From contig NC_066582.1 of assembly GCF_024323335.1 (NCBI RefSeq), forward strand, positions 96,007,444-96,071,443: 64,000 nucleotides of DNA, given 5' to 3'. A program made the translations under genes and the position numbers. The notes under the pieces were generated by a model. The model ran no database searches and was not told the origin of the DNA. It saw nothing but the letters and a program-made list of their open reading frames with translations. This DNA comes from Lathyrus oleraceus. Lineage: Eukaryota; Streptophyta; Magnoliopsida; Fabales; Fabaceae. Below are positions 55,341 through 64,000 of the stretch, in pieces (the stretch's first letter is position 1; each line of letters starts with the position of its first letter).

Positions 55341-55838
55341 GATGCACCAGCAAGGGTGGCTGAGTACGAAGCTTGTATCCTGGGTATCGAACCTTGGTGC
55401 GCCTACTGGGGCAAAGCCTTTCCAACGGTGCATGGGACGGAAGTTGTGCTACCGGTTGAGGTTCAGATTCCCCCTTTTAGAGTCCTGATGGACGTAAAGT
55501 TGCAAGAGGCGGAATGGGTAAGAACTCGGTATGAAGAGTTGGGCCTGACTAAGGAAAAGAGGCTGGCAGCCATTTGTCATGGGCAGTTGTACCAGCAGTG
55601 GAAGAAGCGTGCTTTTGACCGAAAGGTGCGACCTCGTGTGTATCATGTGGGTGATATGGTGCTGAAAAGGATCCTTCCTCCTCAAAACGATCGAAGGGGC
55701 AAGTGGACACCCAATTATGAAGGTCCATTCGTGGTTAAGAAGGTTTTCTCTGGCGGAGCCTTGTTGCTGACGACCATGGATGGCGAAGATTTTCCATCCC
55801 CTGTGAATGCGGACGCAGTTAAAAAATACTTCGTATAA
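55341..55838 (+). CDS. pol: RNase H remnant fused to integrase C-terminus
   Basis: Open frame with two joined parts. First, VAEYEACILGIE (the RNase H helix with its catalytic Glu) at about 55356-55391. Then directly the integrase C-terminal region: GKAFPTVHGTEVVLPVEVQI, LDVKLQEAEWVRTRYEEL-like helix, AICHGQLYQQWKKRAFDRKV, RVYHVGDMVLKRILP, GKWTPNYEGPFVVKK, and the family's usual end NADAVKKYFV. The RNase H end and the integrase zinc finger and catalytic core are deleted, with the frame kept. The ATG at 55338 is not a family start. Probably not a functional enzyme. Confidence 0.85.
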   Translation, partial: DAPARVAEYEACILGIEPWCAYWGKAFPTVHGTEVVLPVEVQIPPFRVLMDVKLQEAEWVRTRYEELGLTKEKRLAAICHGQLYQQWKKRAFDRKVRPRVYHVGDMVLKRILPPQNDRRGKWTPNYEGPFVVKKVFSGGALLLTTMDGEDFPSPVNADAVKKYFV

Positions 55839-56880
55839 AGAGACCCGCTGGAAGAAAAGAATAAAATAGTCCAGGCAAAAAAAGGGCATCCCGGCGAACC
55901 AAAAAAAAATGATGAAAAGGTTGGGGCAAAAATTAGGGATATAAAAGAAAAAATTGTACACCCGACAAGTCGAAAACCTGAAAAGGCGACTTGGGCAAAA
56001 AAGGGTATCCCGGTGGACTGAAAACCCGAAAGGGCGGTCCAGGCAAAAGAGGGATTGAATTGAACAACTGCGTCTGGCATGATCGTTTGTACGTTGGATA
56101 TGACATGGATAATCCCCGGTAGGGAACAGTCGGAAGCGTCTTGTTCAGAAGGCAGAAGGCACGGAGAGTCTGAGGACATATGGGGTGTAACCGAGTTGGA
56201 ACTCGATGAGATCGTGGTTTTACGTTGCCATTAGGATAGATTTTTCCTTTTGTGTGCAATTACCTCTTTTCAGGAATTGCTTCCTTTTGTATTGCTCAGT
56301 TTGAGCCACACTTTTTCAATCAATAAAATGCATATTCAGTCAAATAATTTTGTTTTTGTTTTCATTACCGCTTTGATTGCAAAAACATCCAGTTATTTTT
56401 GATAAAAAATCTTTGCATTTTAAGACATATAGGTCCCTTCCAATGCATGCTTATAAGATTGAAGGCTTGAAATCTTATTTGGAAGGATGAGTGACCCAAG
56501 TGTTGAAATCTTGACACGCATGGGGCACGTTTTTATCTAACGATCTCTTTTGCAGGTGCTGTTAGATGTTTTCGCTCACTTACAGGTTGTGATGTGGAAG
56601 CTTTTGATAAAAGATCCCCATGGAGTCCAATCAGGGACGAATGAATGGAAGAATGGTGATAAGACGACAAGGGACGTACGACGATCCTGGATATTAATCA
56701 AGAAGACTCTTCAAAGTCTGAAATTGGAAAGTTTGTATCCAATCCCAGGAGTTCGCTCTTCGTAGAGTACGGAGCACTCGAGAATACAAGGTGATGAATC
56801 AGAAAAGTCCAGACGAGTCTGGGAGTTCTCAAAATTGGAAAGCTGTCATTGGAGTTGGATATGGAATAGCTTGGTTCGAC
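55839..56880 (+). other. 3' non-coding region of the plus Ogre, proximal part
   Basis: Immediately after the pol stop, a GGCAAAAA-rich word (AAAAAGGGCATCCCGG, GGGCAAAAAAGGGTATCCCGG, CCCGAAAGGGCGG) recurs from about 55870 to 56060, a usual feature after legume Ogre pol. No coding signal. Confidence 0.7.
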
Positions 56881-58440
56881 GAGTCGACGGGTGGTCAGTA
56901 CCAAAAATTCCTCATCTCCCCAAGCAGAGTCGGGATTGTTGCATCCCCGGCAGATCCAAGGTCTGTGTCTTTTCTAGCAGGGTCAGGATGGTTATCATCC
57001 CCAGCAGGTTGGAGATTGGTATTTCCGCAGCAGCCAGGCCTGAAGGTTGCTGTTTCCCAGCAGGAGGTATCTGTGGGTGGTGGTTTCCCAAGCAAAGTCG
57101 GGATTGTTATATCCCCAGCAAGTCAGAGACTGTTGTTTCCCCACAGAGTGCGTTGGTGGTTCCTTCCCCAGTGATGTCCCCAAGTGGATCGGGTGCAGAG
57201 GAGGTTTTCCCCATCAAGGGTTGCCTATTTCCCAGCAGCAGTGTTATTCCCCAGCAGGGTGGAGATCGGAGTGTTGTCGAGTTCCTCAGCAGAGTGCCTC
57301 GAGCTCCCTAGAAGAGTCCCTAAAAGGGGATACTTTTTTATGCATGCATCATTTAGGAGATCATAGCATATTGCATAATAAATTGTGTAGCATTTCCATA
57401 ATTATGGAACATTGCGCTAAAAATCATCATGCATCATCATTGCAAGCATCAGCTAGTCTCAAGCCGAGGTTACCGTTTGAGATTTGGTTTCGCCAGCGGG
57501 TGAAGATGCTACTCAAGCTGTGGTTAGCGTCTGAAAATTGGTTTTGTCGGATGGTGAAGATGTTACTCTAAGGAGTTTAGCATCGTGGTGTTGGGTCAAC
57601 AATATTCCCCAGTAGTGCGATACTGGAGGAAATTTCTGTCGTGCGAGATAGAAACTTGAAGGTGTTATTCTGAGGAGTTTAGTATCATGACGTCAGGTTA
57701 GCAATGTTCCCCAGTAGTACGATACTGGAGGAAACTTTTCCGTCGGGCGGAGATGGAAATAAAATCAAAGGACGTTACGCGATCAACGCGAAAATACAGT
57801 TCAATCGGAGAAAAGGAAGTGTTGAGGCATTTTCTGGAGAACGGGGTTCAATTGGAGAAAAAGAAATGTTGAGACATTTTCTGGAGAGCGGGGTTCAAAT
57901 GGAGATTGGAGTTGAAGATTATATCCGGGATGAGGTCCTCAGGATTATCTTCTGTTCATGTGTCACCTTAGACTCTGGCCGAGGCTGACAGAGGTCGTTA
58001 TGGGTGTCTTCTGAGGAAGAATTGCACATGTTACCTTCCTTTTGTGAAGGTGTACCCTCTGATATGTCGCCATCAGAGTGGTGTTTTGGTGCTATTTCCG
58101 ACGTTGCCAGCGGAATTATCACAAGTTTCTGGAGAACGGGGTTCAAATGGAGAAAAGGAAGTGTTACGGCATTTTCTGGAGGACGGGGTTCAAATGGAGA
58201 AAGGGAGACACGAGGTGTTTTCTGGAGAACGGGGTTCACAATGGCGATCACAAGTTATCGTTAGGCGACTGGGGTTCAAAATGGAGAGTGGGGTTCATTA
58301 TTTGGCAAACAAGGCTACTATGGAGTTGTCGGGGTTCAACCGCGGTGATCCGGGATCATTCGCGCAAAAGAAAATGTTTGTTCGGGGTTCAAGAAAACGA
58401 AAAAAAGGAAATCATCAGAAAGTTTCGGGGTTCAAGAAAA
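56881..58440 (+). repeat. Three tandem-repeat blocks in the Ogre 3' region
   Basis: Block 1 (about 56920-57300): irregular units of 35-50 bases with CCCCAGCAGAGTCGGGATTGTT and variants. Block 2 (about 57560-57740): a unit of about 102 bases containing GGAGTTTAG...CCCCAGTAGTRCGATACTGG, in two copies. Block 3 (about 57820-58440): TTTTCTGGAGAACGGGG then TTCAAATGGAGA and variants, with units of about 40-50 bases, around ten copies in total, some degenerate. The 60-230 residue ORFs here are read from these repeats and are not genes. Confidence 0.85.
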
Positions 58441-58750
58441 GTAAAAAAAGAAGAAGTAATAATAATCCCCAGCGGATGTGGTGTTCAGGCCATGGTTATC
58501 CCTGTGTTACCATTTATTTTGGTATACGGGTCAAGTTTCTGTTTCGGTATTCCGGCCGACTTTCTCCGTACCAGACGGGTTTTTCTTTCAAGATTGCTTC
58601 TTCGCCGATTCTGACAGGCATGGTTAATTATTTCCCATCAGAGTGCAAATTGTTCGTCTGTTCTTGGTATTCAATCACTCTTCACCCTGATCATCTGAAA
58701 GCCGAGGTTTTTCATATCGACAGGTTCATAGTGGATTGAATAGGGGCAGC
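58441..58750 (+). other. End of Ogre internal region and polypurine tract
   Basis: Non-coding. The last bases before the LTR read GGATTGAATAGGGGCAGC, the purine-rich part being GAATAGGGG. Confidence 0.6.
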
Positions 58751-61700
58751 TGTAACACCTCAAAATTTGCCCTCCTCTCTTGGGACAAGCTTAGCATATT
58801 GCATTTCATTTTTAGGACATTAGTCATTGCATCTTTGCATATCATGTGGCAACATTAAGCAAGTCATTCTCCTAAGTCTTGTTCAGAAGATGGAGAGGTT
58901 AAGAGATGCAAGCCTGAGGGTCTCATGAATTGATCACTAGCCATCTGAGGGTTTGTGCTTCAATTAGGGTTTCTTGTTTCTTCAAGGAGATTGATCATTA
59001 TCTTGGTTGAAATGGTACATCATTATCATCATGGTCTTATCATCACCAATAGGTTCACTGTGCTTGATCAGATTCCTTGAGATTAGGGTTTTGACCTCTG
59101 GTCAACCCTAATCAATCTGCATTGTGCCAATCAGGGTTTGTCAAGGAGATGGGGTCTTCATTGAGAGAGGGATCATCATATGGTTATATTGAGCTTGTGG
59201 AGGCTAGGGTTTCATCCTTGGAGCCATTTCATCAGGAGATTGAGGCTCAAGCTCAACAGTCAAGCTGAAATTCATCTATCAACTGAAAAAGTCAACCACA
59301 AGTCAACTGTTGGATTTGAAGGTGGGAGAGGGTTAGAAACACTTCATTCATGTTCAAACAAGTTTCATTTGACATTTCAAACATCAACATTGAAGAAAAT
59401 AAAGTCAGATGAAAACTTTCCAAAAATAGAAAGTGACTTGTAATTCAAAATTGCCAAAAATGGAAAGGTTTTCTCCTCAAAATTACATGTCCAAGAATGC
59501 TTCAAATGAAATTTTGTCCAACATTAAAGTTTTAGATCTTGCTCTCAACTTTCTAAAAAGTCCAAGAACATGAATTTCTCATGTGAGGTTGGTAAGATAC
59601 GGTCAAATCTTGGTCAAGAAAATTGGAACTTCAAAAGTGCATAACTTTTGAACCAAAAGGCCAAATGGAGTGGGATTTTTTGCCACATTCTTGTTTTGAC
59701 ATGCTCTATCCAATTCAAGCATCATAATCCATGAATTTCCATTGCAAAAATATTTGACTTTTCATTTGAAATTTGGAGGGAAAAGTCAAGTTCAAAAATT
59801 ATTCATTGAATTCACTTCCTAACACTTGCCTTGGTTTCTGCACAGCCTTTTGAAGTGAATTGAAGCCTAAAACGTGCACTATTCCATTGGTATATGCACA
59901 TGAGGGTGAATTGCAAAATTGGTCATAAAACTTGGTTTTTGCTTAATATTTTGCATTTTGGCTAATTGTGATTAGCAACATCATTAACAGAACATATAAG
60001 AGGCTAATCATAACTGTTTTCTTCATTAGCATAACAGAATTCTGAAATCTAGATCTAGATCCAAAAACTCTTCATTTTTTCTCTCTCACTTTTCTCTAAT
60101 TTTTTGCATAAACTTTGTTTGGTTCTTGATCCAATCATCATCTACTAGCATAATTGGAGTTGTTTGAAGCAAGATCCAAGGGATTTCTTCAAGATTCGAG
60201 GACTGTTGAAGCATGTGTTCATCAATGGCAATTTGATTTTCCAGCTAGATCGTGCACAATTAACACTCAAGCCTTCATCCAAATCATCATATGAGAGCTA
60301 GGGAACTTCTGTTTGGACTTCTAAAGGCCTGAATACACGTGTTTCACTTCTGCCATTCAATTGAGGTTAGAATTCGACTTTAATGATTCATGAAATTGAT
60401 AGATGCATGTGGTAGGTCTTTCATTGGTGATCAATCTGCAATTTAAATCGTTGAAATCCATGGAGAAATGAACAAGTTACATTGATTTTAAGTTTGATGA
60501 GTGAAACTTCCATGGCTCGAATCTTTGAGCCTAGGTCGAATTAGGTTAAAATAAGCTTAGATTCGTGTTGCTTGTTGTGAGAGGAGTGCAATGGTATAGG
60601 TTTTGTGGATTTCTGTGTGAAATTGTTCTTGACCTGGGAATTAGGATGAACGCGTATGAACTTGGTTGAAGGTCCTAGGGTTTTTAATTCCAAAACGATT
60701 TTGATCTTCATCGCGCATGGCTGCATGTGGTTTTATGTTTCTGAGCGTGTATTGGTTGCATGGATGCTTGCGTGTCAATTTGATTGGTGGATACTGATTC
60801 TCAATGCCACATAATATAAATGAAACGGTGCGTTTCATGGTGAAACGCGCCACATTTCAAATACTCCCTCTGTTCGATTCCAGGCGCCTACATTTTCCAA
60901 CCAGGCCTTGGCATTTTATTTCAATATTCTATCCATGTTCATACCATGCTTCATCATGATTTTTACTCACTTCAAAAATTCATAACTTCATGAATAATTG
61001 TCCAAATAATGTGTGGTTTTTTTTGTTGTGTTCCTCATGATCTCTAGAATTTAATGATTATTTTTTCATGATTTGTGCCGGGATGAATTTTAAACTTGCC
61101 TAGGGTTTGTTCATGTGTATCCAATTTGTACCTTCCATGCCATTTGCTTCATGAAATAATGAGTTTTGATCCAATGATTATGAAATTTTGCATGCTTGAA
61201 ATAGACACCTTGCTGGTCATTTTGGTATAGAGTTTGTATTTTTCTCATTTCTGGTTGTGGAGATATGACATGATAAATGTAGGTGTGACAATGTGTGTCA
61301 CACCTTTGCTTGCTTGACTTGTTGATTTTATTTACCATGCGAATTCAATTTCAATTGATGTGAATTTTTGCATGATACTACCTCTGGATGTTAGGACTGC
61401 TTGTGAATTTTTGTAGAATTTTTGGTATGATTTATGATTTGTTTGAGATTTTCTTTTCTGGCTTGTCATTTGTGGACTTTTTGATGAATGTTGAACTTAG
61501 ATGATTTGTGAAATGCTTGATGTTTATCATATGAACTTGAAATTTTTCACATTGATTCTAGACACTTTGAAGTTTGTTGTGGCTTTGGTTTGAGATATTT
61601 ATCATGTATGGATTCTGTTTTAGGCTTGTGTGAAGTTGATGCATGAAATTGTGCCCTAATTGAGCTTGTTTTGCCTTGCCTTGCCTTATGGAATTTATTT

Positions 61701-63760
61701 TCCATGCTTCCATGTGTCCAAATGACTTGATTTTTGGTATGACGATCATGTGATGAGTGATGTTTAGCCATGATTTTTCTTGGAATTTATTGAATCATTT
61801 TTGAGTTGATGTGGATTGATTCATTCTGTTTGCTTCAATGAGCTTTCAATTTGCATGCCTTGCCTTAGATGCTTTGTGAAATGAACTTGGTTGATGATAT
61901 TGACATGGGACCAATTGGATGATGTCCTAATTTGATTGAACTTGATTTATGTCAATTTTCATGTTCTGTTTTGAATTATTTCTCTCTCTTTGACCCTAGG
62001 CCTTGTCCTAGTGGTTTGCTTCTCATGTTTGAGCTTAATTTGCAGGTTAAGAAGCATATGGCCTTGAGGAATTGATTCACTTGCTTGAGTTGACTAATTG
62101 GTCAATGTTGAACTAATCTTGAGTTGTTTTGCAGGTGGATTAGCTCCTTTGAGTTGAGCTTGTGCTTTGCATTGATGCATTGCTTGTTGTCTGTTTGTAC
62201 AGTTAACTGTTGACCATTAGTTTGTCTGTTTGACTGTTTGAGTTGAATACTAACTGAGCTAGATTGTTTTCAGGTACATTAGTTGCTTAAGTTCTTTGAA
62301 CTTGCTTTTGCTGTTGCTTGGTTTCTTAACCAATTGAGGTATAACTCACTGACTTCATGTAGTCTGGAAGACCTGGCCTGTTACTTGGTCAGGCACCTGT
62401 CTGAAGTCCTCCTTAAGAGGCAATGCTTGTGTATGTTTATCTTTGTGCCAAGCAGGAAAAGACCTTTGATAAGGCAATTGGCAGATACAAGAGATGTGCA
62501 ATCCATCTCCTGCTATTCAGTTGAGTTATCCCTTTGCTCACACAACTGGTGTTGATGCATTGTGGATATTAACCCAAGATCTATGTTGAGTCAGTCATAT
62601 GTGTAGAAGGGTTCCAACTTTCTGAACCCACACATTCCTTTGTCTAAAGCTCTCTCAGGCCAGGGATAAGAGCTGTGAGGCACACCCCTCACTTCCCATT
62701 TCATCTGCTTCACCCTAACTCTCAATGTTAGGGTTAAGAGCTAACTACACCCGATTACAGTTGGCTTGTGTTTCACAGCCTAACCTTGTGTGAGCCCACT
62801 TTGTTTGTATATAGTGTGTGCTAATTGTGTGTATGATTGTTTATTATGTTTGCTCTGTCTTGCTTTGCCTGTTTAGGATAGCTTGCTGCCTGTGTAAGTT
62901 AGATAGAAAACTCAACCTAGGACCATTGTGGAATACATGATAACTATTAGGATCGAGTCAGTCTCCCTTCTAGTTTGTCATTTCCCAGTCTCTGGTTAGG
63001 AGAAAGTTTCTCCCCTGTTAAGGGGAACTACGTTGCCCTGATCCTCATACCAGATGAGGTACGTAGGCAGGAGGTCGTACGAGATCTCTCCGGGCACCCT
63101 TTTTCTTTTTGTGTGTGTTTGCTTGACGGTTATTAGGCTCGAGTTCCCGAATCCCTATTAACTTGTTGTTTGTCATCCTTCTTGTGTGTGTAGGAGATGG
63201 ATGTAAGCCCAGCGATTGGCATTCCGTATCCTATTATTGTGTGCTTGGAGTCCGATGTAAGTCCAGCAATTGGCGTTTGGTTTCCAGTGTGGGTTTGTTG
63301 GTTCGGAGTCTGATGTAAGTCCAGCGATTGGCATTCGATTTCCATGTTTGCCTGTTTGCGTGTGTTTTGTTTCGGCGTGCGTGAGCCGAACTACGGTAGC
63401 TCTGATTCTCATTCCAGATGAGATACGTAGGCATAGGATGTGATATCCTAGCGAGCCCTTTCCCCTCTTTTCCCACCTGTGTTGTTTCCAGTGTGTGTGT
63501 GTGTGATGTTTGTGAGCAGTTTTAGCAACCTTATTCTTTCCTTCTGAGCGTAGATCCCGTCGAGTACGACGGATGCGTAGGGGTGCTAATACCTTCCCTT
63601 CGCATAACCGACTCCCGATCCCATCTCTCTTTGGTCGCGAGACCATGTCTTTCCCAGGTTTACTTCGAGCGTTTCCTTTCCCTCTTTGGGATAAATAACG
63701 CACGGTGGCGGCTCTGTTTGCTTTGTTTTTGCCCGTCGGTTGTTTTTCGCGGATGCGACA
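58751..63760 (+). repeat. 3' LTR of the plus Ogre
   Basis: 5,010 bases, same ends as the 5' LTR, followed by CCTAA at 63761-63765. In the first 430 bases I count seven substitutions against the 5' LTR; later stretches have fewer. The GT run near 63491 has one extra unit. Confidence 0.97.
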
Positions 63761-63765
63761 CCTAA

Positions 63766-64000
63766 TCCAGATTTGACTCCTGTGATTTGTCCACTTAGAA
63801 GAATCTTGTCTAAGGAATCAGATCCATTGTTCAGCATCCTTACATACTTGGTTGTCTCTTCTAGTTTTGAGTTTAAGAGCACAACTTCAGTCTTTAGCTT
63901 GAAGATGGTTTCCACATGTTCTGCTTTTTCTTTCTCTAGTTGGACTATCTTCTGGCTCTCAACTTGTTGATCTTCATCTAGCTTGACCTTTAGAGCCACA
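63766..64000 (-). pseudogene. gag: Copia-3 gag, upstream part (runs off the window)
   Basis: Minus-strand frame entering from the right edge: helical, charged linker (QKIVQLEKEKAEHVETIFKL) and VRMLNNGSDSLDKILLSGQ, the segment before the zinc knuckle in SIRE-type copia gag. It breaks at the plus Ogre's target duplication and continues at 44128. The 5' LTR of copia-3 must lie beyond 64000. Confidence 0.88.

Larger units (their letters stand above)
44134..63760 (+). mobile_element. Complete but defective Ogre-like Ty3/gypsy element
   Basis: 19,627 bases: 5' LTR 44134-49141, tRNA-Arg-type primer site 49144, ORF1 50193-51914, a shortened gag 52366-53616, decayed RT 53990-54480, RNase H remnants, integrase C-terminus ending 55838, a long repeat-rich 3' region, 3' LTR 58751-63760, flanked by CCTAA. 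LTRs differ by about 1-1.5% where compared, so it is young, yet capsid, protease, most of RT and the integrase core are missing. It was therefore probably already defective when it moved, using proteins made by other Ogre copies. It sits in the gag gene of copia-3. Confidence 0.96.

Noticed and set aside
58044..58739. 231-codon plus-strand ORF before the Ogre 3' LTR
   Set aside because: It is read from GGGGTTCAAATGGAGA repeats; an overlapping frame is open too and neither looks like a protein family.
1..64000. tRNA or rRNA genes
   Set aside because: Only short tRNA-complementary primer sites were found; no cloverleaf or rRNA sequence was recognised by eye.

Overview
The window is plant nuclear DNA and I find no host gene in it. 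Nearly every base I can assign belongs to LTR retrotransposons. The mix is Ogre-like Ty3/gypsy elements with ~5 kb LTRs, a tRNA-Arg-type primer site and an extra 5' ORF1, plus Ty1/copia elements with an extra ORF 3' of pol and an initiator-Met primer site. This points to a legume with a large genome, most likely tribe Fabeae (pea, vetch, lentil, Lathyrus); that assignment is inference.

Layout, left to right. 1-826: decayed gypsy RNase H-integrase (+), broken at 827 by a sequence starting TGTAACACCC. 827-4600: non-coding LTR-like and repetitive DNA. 4600 to ~9450: a truncated Ogre-type LTR (-). ~9450-11769 and 22672-30423: one decayed Ogre-like element on the - strand (LTR 25641-30423, ORF1, gag, protease; no RT, RNase H or integrase), split inside gag by a complete copia element (copia-1). 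Copia-1 (11775-22671, -) has two 1.68 kb LTRs, target duplication ATATC, gag with breaks, a long open pol and an unbroken 507-residue third ORF. 30424-34009: the 5' half of copia-2 (-), cut in integrase by the Ogre LTR. 34015-38707: Ogre-type gag-protease-RT-RNase H-integrase fragment (+) with many stops. 38708-44133 and 63761-64000: copia-3 (-), whose gag is split by a complete 19.6 kb Ogre-like element on the + strand (44134-63760, target duplication CCTAA).

Order of events by nesting: the gypsy fragments and copia-2 are old. The minus Ogre landed in copia-2. Copia-1 landed in the minus Ogre recently (nine substitutions and one indel between its LTRs, all nine transitions). The plus Ogre landed in copia-3 fairly recently (about 1-1.5% LTR difference where I compared by eye). 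The plus Ogre is internally deleted: it keeps ORF1 (573 residues) and the integrase C-terminus open but has lost capsid, protease, most of RT and the integrase core, so it was probably moved by proteins of other copies.

The most interesting signals are in copia-1. A 12-copy array of a TGTATCGATGCAT-like motif lies just upstream of the LTR TATA box. A second cluster of the same motif lies just upstream of the third ORF, which also has a gene-like leader with CCAAT, two AACCCTAA boxes and a CT-rich stretch. The third-ORF protein carries a strict seven-residue Trp-His repeat. Copia-3 also has a perfect 10-bp inverted repeat that can fold its primer-binding site into a hairpin with the end of U5.
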